Assembly (NCBI RefSeq): GCF_014650695.1
Contig: NZ_BMVL01000007.1
Coordinates: 412,810 to 476,809, forward strand
Direction: 5' to 3'
From: Streptomyces avidinii
GTDB taxonomy: Bacteria; Actinomycetota; Actinomycetes; Streptomycetales; Streptomycetaceae
Length of the DNA stretch: 64,000 nucleotides
The translations under genes and the position numbers were made by a program. Shown here one piece after another: positions 7,557 to 15,928 of this stretch; the first letter of the stretch is position 1, and each line of letters starts with the position of its first letter. The notes beneath the pieces are model-generated. The model made no database searches and was not told the origin of the DNA. It worked only from the letters and a program-made list of their open reading frames with translations.

Positions 7557-8183
7557 ATGAGTACGACGGTGGAAGAGGGCTGGACGCAGCTCGACCGGGC
7601 CAGGGCGGCGGGGAAGCTGATGGCCGGCTGGGTGGCCCTGCTGTGGCTGATCGAGCTGCTGGACCTGGCCACCGGCCATGCGCTGGACGGGTACGGGATC
7701 ATCGCCCGCGAGCCGGACGGGCTGACCGGAATACCCCTCGCGCCCTTCCTCCATTTCGGCTTCGACCACGTGGCGGCCAACACCGTCCCGCTGCTGGCCC
7801 TCGGCTTCGTCGCGGCCCTCAGCGGCATCCGCCGCTTCCTCCTCGTGTGCGCCGCCGTCATCGTGGTGGACGGGTTCGGCGTCTGGCTGGTCTCCCCGTC
7901 GAACAGCATCACGGCGGGCGCCTCGGGCCTGGTCTTCGGCCTCTTCGGCTACCTGCTGGTGCGCGGCTTCGTGGAACGGCGGCCGCTGGGCGTGGTCGTG
8001 GGCGTGGTCGTCGCCGCCCTCTGGGGCAGTTCCGTATTCCTCGGCATCCTGCCGAACGACTCGGGAGTCAGCTGGCAGGGCCACCTCTTCGGCCTCCTGG
8101 CGGGAGCGGCCATGGCCTTCGCCCTTCCCGCGCGGGGACGCGAGACGGCCCGTGCACTCGACGGTGGGCCGCACCGAAGTTAG
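7557..8183 (+). CDS. rhomboid family intramembrane serine protease
   Basis: A 208-residue protein with about six transmembrane helices. The catalytic serine motif is GASG with S123, on the helix after the NSITA turn, and the partner histidine is H176 in SWQGHLFG on the last helix. An H-x3-N-like HFGFDHVAANT sequence in an early helix matches the oxyanion region of rhomboids. The ATG at 7557 is chosen because a purine-rich GAGGGGA precedes it; an earlier ATG at 7530 lacks one. The gene faces the opposite way to its menaquinone neighbours, and its TAG overlaps the stop codon of mqnP. The substrate is unknown. Confidence 0.88.
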   Translation: MSTTVEEGWTQLDRARAAGKLMAGWVALLWLIELLDLATGHALDGYGIIAREPDGLTGIPLAPFLHFGFDHVAANTVPLLALGFVAALSGIRRFLLVCAAVIVVDGFGVWLVSPSNSITAGASGLVFGLFGYLLVRGFVERRPLGVVVGVVVAALWGSSVFLGILPNDSGVSWQGHLFGLLAGAAMAFALPARGRETARALDGGPHRS

Positions 8184-9103
8184 AGGGTGAGACCCCGCAC
8201 GGCCAGATCGGCCAGGGCGCACGCGAACAGGGCGATTCCGATGAAGCCGTTGACCGTGAAGAAGGCCCGGTTCAGGCGGGACAGGTCGTGGGGCTTGACG
8301 ATCGTGTGCTCGTAGAGGAAGGCGGCGACGACGACCGCCAGGCCGGCCCAGAACAGCACGCCCGCGTCCGTGGCCAGCGCGTACCAGGCCAGCAGGGCCG
8401 TGGTCACCACGTGCGCGCCGCGCGCGCCCCAGAGGGCGGCCGGGACGCCGAAGCGGGCCGGGACGGACTTGACGCCCTCCGCGCGGTCGGCGGCCACGTC
8501 CTGGCAGGCGAAGATCAGGTCGAAGCCGCCGATCCACACGCCCACCGCGAGGCCCAGGATCACCGCGTCCCACGACCACTCGCCGGTGACCGCGAGCCAG
8601 GCCCCGACCGGGCCCATCGCCTGGGCCAGGCCCAGGATGGCGTGCGGGAAGTTCGTGAACCGCTTGCCGTACGGGTACACCACCATCGGGATCACGGCGA
8701 CCGGCGCGAGCGCCAGGCAGAGCGGGTTCAGCAGCGCCGCAGAGCCGAGGAAGACGAGGAGCGCGATCCCGGCGCCGGTCCAGGCCGCGCGGACCGACAC
8801 CGCGCCGGTGACGAGCTCACGGCCGGCCGTGCGCGGGTTCCTGGCGTCGATCTCGCGGTCGATGATCCGGTTCGCGGCCATGGCGAAGGTCCGCAGCCCC
8901 ACCATGCAGATGGTGACGAGCAGCAGGACGCCCCAGTGGATGCGCCCGTCGAGCCGGAACATCGCGGTGAACGCCGCGATGTAGGCGAAGGGCAACGCGA
9001 AGACCGAGTGCTCGATCAGTACGAGCCTCAGGAAGGCCTTGACCTTGCCGCTCGCCTCCGGCGCGGGGCCGGGGCCGAGGACGTCCTCTGCGGTGGTCAT
9101 CAT
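8180..9103 (-). CDS. mqnP: MqnP, UbiA-family prenyltransferase of menaquinone synthesis
   Basis: A 307-residue polytopic membrane prenyltransferase. The first Asp-rich motif is NRIIDREIDARN (N78, D82, D86) and the second is DLIFACQDVAAD; both bind polyprenyl diphosphate through Mg2+. In futalosine-pathway organisms this enzyme prenylates the naphthoate intermediate before UbiD-type decarboxylation. Of two adjacent ATGs the one at 9103 has AGGAG six bases upstream. The start overlaps the stop of the upstream hypothetical gene, so ubiD, the hypothetical and mqnP form one coupled operon. The stop overlaps that of the convergent rhomboid gene. Confidence 0.92.
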   Translation of the reverse strand: MMTTAEDVLGPGPAPEASGKVKAFLRLVLIEHSVFALPFAYIAAFTAMFRLDGRIHWGVLLLVTICMVGLRTFAMAANRIIDREIDARNPRTAGRELVTGAVSVRAAWTGAGIALLVFLGSAALLNPLCLALAPVAVIPMVVYPYGKRFTNFPHAILGLAQAMGPVGAWLAVTGEWSWDAVILGLAVGVWIGGFDLIFACQDVAADRAEGVKSVPARFGVPAALWGARGAHVVTTALLAWYALATDAGVLFWAGLAVVVAAFLYEHTIVKPHDLSRLNRAFFTVNGFIGIALFACALADLAVRGLTL

Positions 9104-9576
9104 GCGAGGCTCCTGCGGAACGCCGCGACCTCGTCGCGCAGCTCGGCGACCGGGAGCGTGCCGAGCTCCAGGTCGAGCGGTCCGCCCTCCTCCGCCGCCG
9201 GCGGCACCACCCGTGCGGCCAGGGCGCTGCGGCCCTCGCCGGCGGAGGTGACGGTGAGGACGAGGACGCCGTCGGCGAGCTCCAGCTCGCAGTCGCCGGT
9301 ACCGGACAGCCCGATCAGCAGCTCGTCCGCGAAGACCGCGGCGTCGCCGTCGGCCAGCTCGGGCAGATCGAAGGAGCGGCCCTCGCCGTCCGTGCGGTCG
9401 GCCATCACCTGCCAGACGCCGGACTCGCCGGCGAACTCCTCGGGGGTGACCCCGGCCTGCTCGGCCGCGAGGCGCAGCCCCGGGTCGTTCACGTCGAGCT
9501 CGGGACGCACCAGTGCGACGCACGGCGTGCCGTCGCCGAGGAACAGGGCGGGGCCGCCCACCACGATCGGGCTCAC
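9100..9576 (-). CDS. uncharacterised protein coupled to UbiD and MqnP
   Basis: A 158-residue acidic soluble protein that begins at a GTG (VSPIVVGGPALFLGDG) inside the ubiD stop codon and ends inside the mqnP start. It is therefore translationally coupled on both sides. It is rich in short hydrophobic beta-type segments, with no signal peptide, membrane helix or cofactor motif. I recognise no family. Tight coupling between a decarboxylase and a prenyltransferase of one pathway suggests a scaffold, chaperone or accessory role in menaquinone synthesis, which is inference. Confidence 0.8.
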   Translation of the reverse strand: MSPIVVGGPALFLGDGTPCVALVRPELDVNDPGLRLAAEQAGVTPEEFAGESGVWQVMADRTDGEGRSFDLPELADGDAAVFADELLIGLSGTGDCELELADGVLVLTVTSAGEGRSALAARVVPPAAEEGGPLDLELGTLPVAELRDEVAAFRRSLA

Positions 9577-11027
9577 AGTCCGTACTCCTTCCAGCGGCGG
9601 TCCACCAGGGCCGCGGTGGCCGGGTCGGACTCGACCATGTCGGGCCAGCCGCCGTCGCGGGTGTAGCCCTCCTCGGGCAGCTTCTTCGTCGCGTCGATGC
9701 CCGCCTTGCCGCCCCAGAACTGCTGGTACGAGGCGTGGTCGAGGTGGTCCACCGGCCCCTCGACGACGGTGAGGTCGCGGGAGTAGTCGGTGTTGCCCAG
9801 CGCCCGCCAGGAGACCTCGTGCAGGTCGTGGACGTCGCAGTCCTTGTCGACCACGATGATCAGCTTGGTCAGCGACATCATGTGCGCGCCCCAGATGGCG
9901 TGCATGACCTTCTGGGCGTGCTTGGGGTACTTCTTGTCGATCGAGACGATCGCGCAGTTGTGGAAGCCGCCCGACTCCGGGAGGTGGTAGTCCACGATGT
10001 CCGGCACGATGATCTTGAGCAGGGGCAGGAAGAAACGCTCCGTCGCGCGGCCGAGCGGGCCGTCCTCGGTCGGCGGCCGGCCGACCACGATGGACTGGAT
10101 GAGCGGACGCCTGCGCATCGTCACGCAGTCGATCTTCAGGGCCGGGAAGGGCTCCTGCGGGGTGTAGAAGCCGGTGTGGTCGCCGAACGGGCCCTCGGGG
10201 AGCATCTCGCCGGGCTCCAGCCAGCCCTCGATCACGACCTCCGCATTGGCCGGGACCTGGAGCGGGACCGTCTTGCAATCGACCATCTCGATCCGCTTGC
10301 CCGCGACGAACCCGGCGAACAGGTACTCGTCGATGTCACCCGGCAGCGGCGCGGTGGACGCGTACGTCACCGCGGGCGGGCAGCCGAACGCGATCGCGAC
10401 CGGCAGCCGCTCGCCCTTCGCCGCGGCGACGGCGTAGTGGTTGCGGCTGTCCTTGTGGATCTGCCAGTGCATGCCGATGGTGCGCTTGTCGTGGCGCTGG
10501 AGCCGGTACAGGCCGAGGTTGCGCACGCCCGTCTCGGGGTGCTTGGTGTGGGTCAGGCCGAGGTTGAAGAAGGACCCGCCGTCCTTGGGCCAGGTGAAGA
10601 GGGCCGGCAGCAGGTCCAGGTCCACGTCGTCGCCGGTGAGGACGACCTCCTGGACGGGGGCCTCGCCCTTGATCTTCTTCGGCGGCACGTGGACCATCGA
10701 GCCGAGTTTGCCGAAGGCCTCGCGGACCCCGATGAAGCCCTGCGGGAGCTCCGGCTTCAGCAGGCCGCCGATCTTCTCGCTGATCTCGCCGTACGACTTG
10801 AGGCCGAGGGCCTTCAGGAGGCGGCGGTCGGTACCGAAGACGTTCATGGCCAGCGGCATCGCCGAGCCCTTGACGTTCTCGAAGAGGAGGGCCGGGCCCC
10901 CCGCCTTGTTCACTCTGTCGACGATCTCCCCGACCTCCAGGTACGGGTCGACTTCGGCCTTGATGCGCTTGAGGTCGCCCTCCCGCTCCAGAGCCCGGAG
11001 CAGCGAGCGGAGATCGTCGTAAGCCAT
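9573..11027 (-). CDS. UbiD-family decarboxylase for menaquinone biosynthesis
   Basis: A 484-residue UbiD homologue of normal length. It uses prenylated FMN to decarboxylate an aromatic acid, here probably the prenylated naphthoate made by MqnP. Typical UbiD segments are visible: LRALEREGDLKRI at the N-terminus, the ENVKG segment, GPFGDHTGFYT near residue 280, and an EVSWRALGN segment near the end, with conserved acidic residues around the prFMN site. It is first in a coupled operon with the hypothetical gene and mqnP, and the matching UbiX lies 1.2 kb further along. The ATG is at 11027. Confidence 0.94.
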   Translation of the reverse strand: MAYDDLRSLLRALEREGDLKRIKAEVDPYLEVGEIVDRVNKAGGPALLFENVKGSAMPLAMNVFGTDRRLLKALGLKSYGEISEKIGGLLKPELPQGFIGVREAFGKLGSMVHVPPKKIKGEAPVQEVVLTGDDVDLDLLPALFTWPKDGGSFFNLGLTHTKHPETGVRNLGLYRLQRHDKRTIGMHWQIHKDSRNHYAVAAAKGERLPVAIAFGCPPAVTYASTAPLPGDIDEYLFAGFVAGKRIEMVDCKTVPLQVPANAEVVIEGWLEPGEMLPEGPFGDHTGFYTPQEPFPALKIDCVTMRRRPLIQSIVVGRPPTEDGPLGRATERFFLPLLKIIVPDIVDYHLPESGGFHNCAIVSIDKKYPKHAQKVMHAIWGAHMMSLTKLIIVVDKDCDVHDLHEVSWRALGNTDYSRDLTVVEGPVDHLDHASYQQFWGGKAGIDATKKLPEEGYTRDGGWPDMVESDPATAALVDRRWKEYGL

Positions 11028-11117
11028 AGGGGTCAGTATCCGTCACCAACTACCCTGGGGGCGTCACCGGGGCCCGACGCGGGCCCCCCGTCACTGACTG
11101 GGAGTCGGTCCCACACC

Positions 11118-11414
11118 GTGCTGCGCTATCTGCCGTTCCTGCTGATCCTCGCGCTGACCATCTACGCCTTCATCGATTGCCTGAACACCCCGGAGGAGGA
11201 CGTCAAGCACCTCCCCAAGGTGGTCTGGGTGATCATCATCCTGCTCTTCTCCATCGTGGGGCCGGTGGCGTGGCTGTTCGCGGGGCGGCAGCGGGTGCGA
11301 TCGGGCGGTGGCCGGGCGCGCCGGACGCAGTGGGTGGCGCCCGACGACAACCCGGAATTCCTGAAGTCGCTGCGCGACGAGCAGGAGAAGAAGGACAGGG
11401 ACGACAAGGACTGA
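11118..11414 (+). CDS. PLDc_N domain small membrane protein
   Basis: A 98-residue protein starting at GTG (LRYLPFLLILALTIYAFIDC). Two hydrophobic segments (about 3-20 and 34-54, the latter KVVWVIIILLFSIVGPVAWL) match the phospholipase D-nuclease N-terminal domain found in many small actinobacterial membrane proteins. That domain carries no catalytic residues. The charged tail ends in Lys/Asp repeats. It is divergent from ubiD with about 90 bp between them. Its function is unknown. Confidence 0.85.
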   Translation: MLRYLPFLLILALTIYAFIDCLNTPEEDVKHLPKVVWVIIILLFSIVGPVAWLFAGRQRVRSGGGRARRTQWVAPDDNPEFLKSLRDEQEKKDRDDKD

Positions 11415-11492
11415 GCCCGGCGGGCCCGGCCCGTTCGGCTCAGGACGCAGCCACCACCCGCGGCTTGCCGCGCTCCGCGCGTACGCGCGCCC

Positions 11493-11864
11493 CTACCGGG
11501 CCCACGGCAGCACGCGGGTGCCCTCCTCCCCGGGGACCGACACCACGCCGTCGGCGCGCATCACGACGTGGGCCTCGAAGGTCTCGCGGGCGTGGATCCG
11601 GCGCAGCACGTCCGGCGGCAGGACCAGGGTCCGGCCGGCGGCGACCTGCTCGGTGCGGCCCTCGCAGGTGACCTCCAGGGAGCCGGCGGTCAGGGTCCAC
11701 ACCTGCTCGCGGCTGACGGAGTGCTCGGGGCCGGCGCTGCCCGCGGGCATGACGACGTGCCAGCTGCTGAGCTCGACGCTGCCGCGGCTGGGGGCGGCGA
11801 GGCCGGTCATGGTGGCGTTGGGGGTGGTGATGACGTTCTCGGGCGAAACGCTGATCACGTGCAA
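11493..11864 (-). CDS. cupin domain protein
   Basis: A 123-residue single-domain cupin. A weak first cupin motif lies around residues 45-60 (GPEHSVSREQVWTLTAGSLEVTC), followed by a second strand pair with PPDVLRRIHA. The metal-binding histidines are only partly present, so it may bind a ligand without being an enzyme. It is divergent from a MarR regulator, with paired inverted repeats between them (11895-11926), so it is probably the regulator's target. Confidence 0.8.
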   Translation of the reverse strand: MHVISVSPENVITTPNATMTGLAAPSRGSVELSSWHVVMPAGSAGPEHSVSREQVWTLTAGSLEVTCEGRTEQVAAGRTLVLPPDVLRRIHARETFEAHVVMRADGVVSVPGEEGTRVLPWAR

Positions 11865-11894
11865 GGCGGTTCCTCGTCATTCTCTTCGCAAGTG

Positions 11895-11926
11895 AGTAAA
11901 GCTTCTTTACTTGATGGGAGTAAAGC
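11895..11926. promoter_or_regulatory. MarR-type operator between cupin and MarR genes
   Basis: AGTAAAG-CTT-CTTTACT (11895-11911) is a perfect inverted repeat, and a further AGTAAAGC half-site follows at 11919-11926. The site lies in the 92-bp divergent promoter region and is A/T-rich in a 72% G+C genome, as expected for a MarR operator overlapping both promoters. Confidence 0.65.
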
Positions 11927-11956
11927 AGCTTGACTCTGCCGTGTCACCATATTTGC

Positions 11957-12421
11957 GTGACGAGAGACGAGAACGAGGGCGTCGAGCTGCTGTTCCTGCT
12001 CGGCCTGGGCTTCCAACTGCTGCTGGGCGAGTTCACCCGGCGCGTCGCCGAGGCCGGATACCCGGACCTGCGCCCGGTGCACGGCATGGCCTTCCAGGCC
12101 CTCGGGCGCTCCGGCGCCACCGCCACCGAGCTCGCCGAGCGGCTCGGGGTGACCAAGCAGGCCGCCGGGCAGCTCGTCGACGACCTGGAGAAGCGCGGAT
12201 ACGTCCGCCGCGAGCCGCACCCCGAGGGCGGCCGCCGCAAACTGGTGGTCCTCACCCCGGCGGCCCGGGACCACCTCGCCGTCGCGGGCCGGATCCTGCA
12301 CGAGCTGGAGGCCGGACTCGGCCGCGAGACCGACCTGCCCGCCCTGCGCCGGGGCCTCGGACAGGTCGTGCGCACCTTCCACGGAGAGGGACCGCTGCCG
12401 CCGCTGCGCCCGGTCTGGTGA
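11957..12421 (+). CDS. MarR family transcriptional regulator
   Basis: A 154-residue protein with a MarR winged helix-turn-helix. TATELAERLGVTKQAAGQLVDDLEKRGYVRR (about residues 55-87) is the recognition region and the following HPEGGRRKLVVLT is the wing. The GTG at 11957 is preferred to the ATG at 11930, since it puts the DNA-binding domain at the usual distance and leaves the operator intact. It is divergent from the cupin gene, which it probably represses along with itself. Confidence 0.9.
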   Translation: MTRDENEGVELLFLLGLGFQLLLGEFTRRVAEAGYPDLRPVHGMAFQALGRSGATATELAERLGVTKQAAGQLVDDLEKRGYVRREPHPEGGRRKLVVLTPAARDHLAVAGRILHELEAGLGRETDLPALRRGLGQVVRTFHGEGPLPPLRPVW

Positions 12422-12432
12422 GGAAGCCGTCC

Positions 12433-12513
12433 TGGGCCGTCTCTTTCGGATCTTGTCGGCCGAGCCCGCGGCGTCCGGTGCCGGGCCCGGCAAGATCCGA
12501 AAGAGACGGCCTA
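12433..12513. terminator. long inverted repeat, element copy A plus mirror arm
   Basis: A perfect 21-bp inverted repeat (12435-12455 with 12491-12511) with a 35-base G+C-rich spacer lies between the convergent MarR and SRPBCC genes, so it is a strong bidirectional terminator. The right arm (12481-12513) is one of three dispersed copies of a 33-bp element centred on GATCCGAA whose outer end provides the TAG stop of the leftward gene. The left arm is a mirror copy that does not carry the rightward stop. See copies at 18901-18933 and 50880-50912. Confidence 0.85.
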
Positions 12514-13014
12514 GGCCCGGGCGAGGGAGGCGTAGGCCTCGCGCAGCGCGGCCCAGCGGGTGTCCGTCCAGGCGGCCCAGTCCGCGGGCCGCCCGGCCAG
12601 CGCGGAGTCCAGCAGCTCGAAGTGCTCGTGCCAGCCCGCCAGGCAGTCGAGGCGTGTGGCCTCCGGGCCGCCCCGCTCGTTCACGAACCGGATCACCGTC
12701 GAATCGGTACCGACCGGCTCCAGGTGGAAGCGGATCCGCCCGTGCTCGGTGACCGTGTACTCGGCGACCCGTTCCACGTCCCAGGCGGTGACGTGCCCGC
12801 TGACCACGGTCCCCGTGTTCAGCCAGCGCAGGGTGACCGCCCCGCCGAGCCTGCGCTCCAGGACGTCCGCCGCCGCCAGCCAGCCGCGCAGGCCGTCAGG
12901 TGTGGTCAGGGCCGTCCACAGGGCCTCGTAGGCGTGCGGCAGGTGCAGCTCGAAGCGGAGCAGCCAGTGGTTCTCGTCCAGGTGCTCGCTGGTGGCATGA
13001 CTCACGAGGGACAT
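12511..13014 (-). CDS. SRPBCC/AHSA1-like protein
   Basis: A 167-residue START-like (SRPBCC) domain protein. The ALWTALTTPDGLRGWLAAAD segment near residue 32 is the classic N-terminal helix of AHSA1-type proteins, and the C-terminal long helix (CLAGWHEHFELLDSALAG) closes the ligand cavity. Such proteins bind small hydrophobic ligands; this one's ligand is unknown. The stop codon TAG is part of the repeated element ending at 12513. Confidence 0.88.
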   Translation of the reverse strand: MSLVSHATSEHLDENHWLLRFELHLPHAYEALWTALTTPDGLRGWLAAADVLERRLGGAVTLRWLNTGTVVSGHVTAWDVERVAEYTVTEHGRIRFHLEPVGTDSTVIRFVNERGGPEATRLDCLAGWHEHFELLDSALAGRPADWAAWTDTRWAALREAYASLARA

Positions 13015-13039
13015 GCCACCAGCGTCCCACTCCCGCCGG

Positions 13040-14137
13040 TCAGACGCCCGCGTACGAGTGCTTGCCGCTGAGCAGGATGTTCACGCCGTAGTAGTTCCAG
13101 ATCCAGCAGGCGAAGGCGAAGAGCGCCAGGTACGCGGCCTTGCGGCCCTTCCAGCCGGCGGTGGCACGGGCGTGCAGGTAGCAGGCGTACGCCACCCAGG
13201 TCACGAAGGACCAGACCTCCTTGGGGTCCCAGCCCCAGTAACGGCCCCAGGCGTCGCCCGCCCAGATCGCGCCCGCGATGATCGTGAAGGTCCACAGCGG
13301 GAAGACGGCCGCGTTGATGCGGTAGGAGAACTTGTCGAGGGAGGCCGCCGAGGGCAGCCGCTCCAGCACCGAGGTGCGGAACTTCCCGGGCGTGCGGCCC
13401 GCCTCCAGCTGGCTCTCGTAGGAGTCCCGGAAGAGGTAGAGGACCGCGCCCGCAGCACCGATGTAGAAGACGGCGCCGCAGAAGATCGCGGTGGAGACGT
13501 GGATCCACAGCCAGTACGAGTGCAGGGCCGGGACCAGCTGGTCGCTGTCGGTGTAGAGCCAGGTGACGGCGATGCCGAGGTCCAGCAGGACGGTGGTGAC
13601 CAGGATCAGGCCGAGCCAGCGGACGTTCTTCTTCAGGGCCAGCAGGACCAGGTACGCGCCGACGGCCACCGTGGAGAAGGTGATCGAGAACTCGTACATG
13701 TTGCCCCAGGGGGCGCGCTGCACCGACAGGGCGCGGGCCACGACCCCGCCCGCCTCCACGAGGAAGGCGAGTGCGGTCAGCGAGACCGCGATCCGCCCGT
13801 ACAGGTCGCCCTGCACGGTGCCGCCGGCGGCACCGGGGCCGTCCGGTACGTCGCGGATGCCCGCGGCGGAGCGGGTGGTGACCTTGGGCTGGTCGAGGAC
13901 GGCGGTGGCGCCGGCCTTGCCGCGGACCTGGACTGCGGGGGCGGCGGCCCGGGCCGCACCGGTCTCCTTGGCGCCGGTCAGCGCGGCGGCCGTACGGGCC
14001 ACCTTGCTGCGGCTGCCGAAGGTCCACTCGGCGATGTGCGCGAAGAAGGCGAGCATGTAGACCGCCATCGACGAATAGATCAGGTAGTTGCTGATCTCAG
14101 CCAGATTCTCGTTGGCTGCGGCTGCGAGCGGCGTCAT
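13040..14137 (-). CDS. ccsB: CcsB/CcsA-type cytochrome c assembly protein
   Basis: A 365-residue polytopic protein of the system II cytochrome c synthase. The haem-handling WWD motif is WGRYWGWDPKEVWS near residue 300, and conserved histidines flank it (for example in SYWLWIHVS). With ResB it carries haem across the membrane and attaches it to apocytochrome CXXCH motifs. An Ala/Gly-rich cytoplasmic insert lies at about 45-110 between the first helix and the core. The start overlaps the resB stop (ATGA), the last step of a resA-ccdA-resB-ccsB series. Confidence 0.94.
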   Translation of the reverse strand: MTPLAAAANENLAEISNYLIYSSMAVYMLAFFAHIAEWTFGSRSKVARTAAALTGAKETGAARAAAPAVQVRGKAGATAVLDQPKVTTRSAAGIRDVPDGPGAAGGTVQGDLYGRIAVSLTALAFLVEAGGVVARALSVQRAPWGNMYEFSITFSTVAVGAYLVLLALKKNVRWLGLILVTTVLLDLGIAVTWLYTDSDQLVPALHSYWLWIHVSTAIFCGAVFYIGAAGAVLYLFRDSYESQLEAGRTPGKFRTSVLERLPSAASLDKFSYRINAAVFPLWTFTIIAGAIWAGDAWGRYWGWDPKEVWSFVTWVAYACYLHARATAGWKGRKAAYLALFAFACWIWNYYGVNILLSGKHSYAGV

Positions 14138-15915
14138 CCGCGCTCTCCTTCAGGGGTTTCTTCAACACGTGTTTCGGCCAATGCGGCAGGCGCACTCGGC
14201 GCCTGCTGGTGCAGCGTGGCGGCGAGCTCCGCCAGCTCCTGCGGGAGCCGGGTGGACTCGCTGCGGCCCAGGCCCGCCATCTCGACGACGGTCACGCCGT
14301 CCTTGCCGGTCACCGCGCGGACCCAGATCCGGCGGCGCTGGATGAACAGCGATCCGGCCAGGCCCGCGATGGCGGCGATCGCGCCCGCGAGGGCGAGGCC
14401 GCTGCCGGGCTGCTGGGTGACGGAGAAGGTGGCCCAGCGCTCGATGCCCTCGAACTTCACGGTGCCCGCGCCGTTCGGCAGGGTCATCGTCTGGCCGAGC
14501 TCCAGCTTCTGCTTGAACTGCTGGCCCGACTCGTCCTTGAACGGCTCCATCTTGTCCGTCTTGAGCACGTACACGTTCTGCGGCAGACCCGAGTCCACGC
14601 CGAGGCTGCCGTGGAAGGCGTTGAGCATGAGCCGCGGCATGAGCAGCGCCGGGAACTGCGAGAACATCGTTCCCTTGCCCTCGCCCGCGAAGGTCGGCAC
14701 GAAGACGGCGTTGAAGCCGAGCTGCTCCGTCTTGCCGTCCTTGTCCTTGTAGCCGTCGGTGACCTTGACGGCTCCGGTGGAGGTGAGGTTGGCGTCCTGC
14801 GGCAGCACCGGCACGGCGTCCTTGAAGATCACCTTGCCGGTGGGGTCGGTCACCGAGACGATCGGCGCGTAGCCGTGCCCGAGCAGGTAGACCTTGGAGC
14901 CGTCGACCTCAAGGGGCTTGTTGACCTGGATCTCGCGCTTCTGCGGGGTGCCGTGGGCGCCCTCCGAGAAGGTGACGTACGCCTTGAAGTCACGCGGGGT
15001 GCCCCGCTGCGGGCCGGTCATCTCGTACGTCGCGTCGAACCGGTCCAGCGTGAAGCTGAAGGGCGGCAGGTCGTCCGGGTCGAAGAGACCGCCGGACTTG
15101 AAGTCGTCGTACTGGGTGAGCGTGTTCGAGAAGCCGCTGCCGCGCAGGACCAGCTTGCCGCCCTCGGACTTGAAGTACTGGCCCCAGGCGAAGGCCACCA
15201 GCATCACGATCAGCGCGACGTGGAAGATCAGGTTCCCGGCCTCGCGGAGGTAGCCCTTCTCCGCCGCGACCTGGCCCTTGCCCAGCTCGGTGCGGAAGCG
15301 GCTGCCGCGCAGCACGGTCCGCGCGTACGAGAGGACCTCGTCCGGGGTCTTCTCGGTGCGCCAGGTGGTGTGGGCGGGGAGCCGGTCCAGGCGCCGGGGC
15401 GCACCCGGCGGACGGCCGCGGAGCTGGCCGACGAACTGCCAGGAGCGCGGCACGATGCAGCCGATGAGGGAGATGAACAGCAGCAGGTAGATCGCGGAGA
15501 ACCACACCGAGCTGTAGACGTCGAAGAGCTGGAGCTTCTCGGCGACGGTCACCCAGGACGGGTTGTCCCGCTTCCAGCTCGCGACCTTCAGCGCGTCGAC
15601 GTTGTTCTGCGGGATGAGGGAGCCGGGGATGGCGCCCAGGGACAGCAGGAAGAGCAGGATCAGCGCCACCCGCATGGAGGTGAGCTGCCGCCAGAACCAG
15701 CGGGCCCAGCCGATCACGCCGATGCCGACGGCCGGACCGCCGGGGCTGTCCTCCAGCGGGGCGGTGGAGAGCTGGGCGCCGGCGGCGGCGTCGGTGGCGT
15801 CCGCCGCGGCGGACGCCCGCGACTCCGCCTCGGACGTCTCGCCGGGCGTCTCGTCGGTTGTCTCGTCGGTTGTCTCGTCGGACGTCTCGGGGCTCGCTTT
15901 GTCTGTCGTACTCAT
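14134..15915 (-). CDS. resB: ResB-like cytochrome c biogenesis protein
   Basis: A 593-residue membrane protein, the ResB half of the system II haem lyase. The first 70 residues are an acidic Glu/Thr/Asp-rich cytoplasmic tail with ETSDETTDETTDE repeats. Then come transmembrane helices around 75-105, 130-160 and 225-250, a large extracytoplasmic domain (about 260-500) and a last helix near 515-535. It partners CcsB, and the two genes overlap by four bases. The repeat-rich N-terminus is of variable type and the start in that region is uncertain. Confidence 0.92.
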   Translation of the reverse strand: MSTTDKASPETSDETTDETTDETPGETSEAESRASAAADATDAAAGAQLSTAPLEDSPGGPAVGIGVIGWARWFWRQLTSMRVALILLFLLSLGAIPGSLIPQNNVDALKVASWKRDNPSWVTVAEKLQLFDVYSSVWFSAIYLLLFISLIGCIVPRSWQFVGQLRGRPPGAPRRLDRLPAHTTWRTEKTPDEVLSYARTVLRGSRFRTELGKGQVAAEKGYLREAGNLIFHVALIVMLVAFAWGQYFKSEGGKLVLRGSGFSNTLTQYDDFKSGGLFDPDDLPPFSFTLDRFDATYEMTGPQRGTPRDFKAYVTFSEGAHGTPQKREIQVNKPLEVDGSKVYLLGHGYAPIVSVTDPTGKVIFKDAVPVLPQDANLTSTGAVKVTDGYKDKDGKTEQLGFNAVFVPTFAGEGKGTMFSQFPALLMPRLMLNAFHGSLGVDSGLPQNVYVLKTDKMEPFKDESGQQFKQKLELGQTMTLPNGAGTVKFEGIERWATFSVTQQPGSGLALAGAIAAIAGLAGSLFIQRRRIWVRAVTGKDGVTVVEMAGLGRSESTRLPQELAELAATLHQQAPSAPAALAETRVEETPEGERG

Positions 15916-15928
15916 GTGCCTGTAGTCC

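Noticed and set aside
12433..12513. An insertion sequence remnant formed by the long inverted repeat
   Set aside because: There is no coding remnant or target duplication. The repeat lies exactly between two convergent stops and acts like a terminator.
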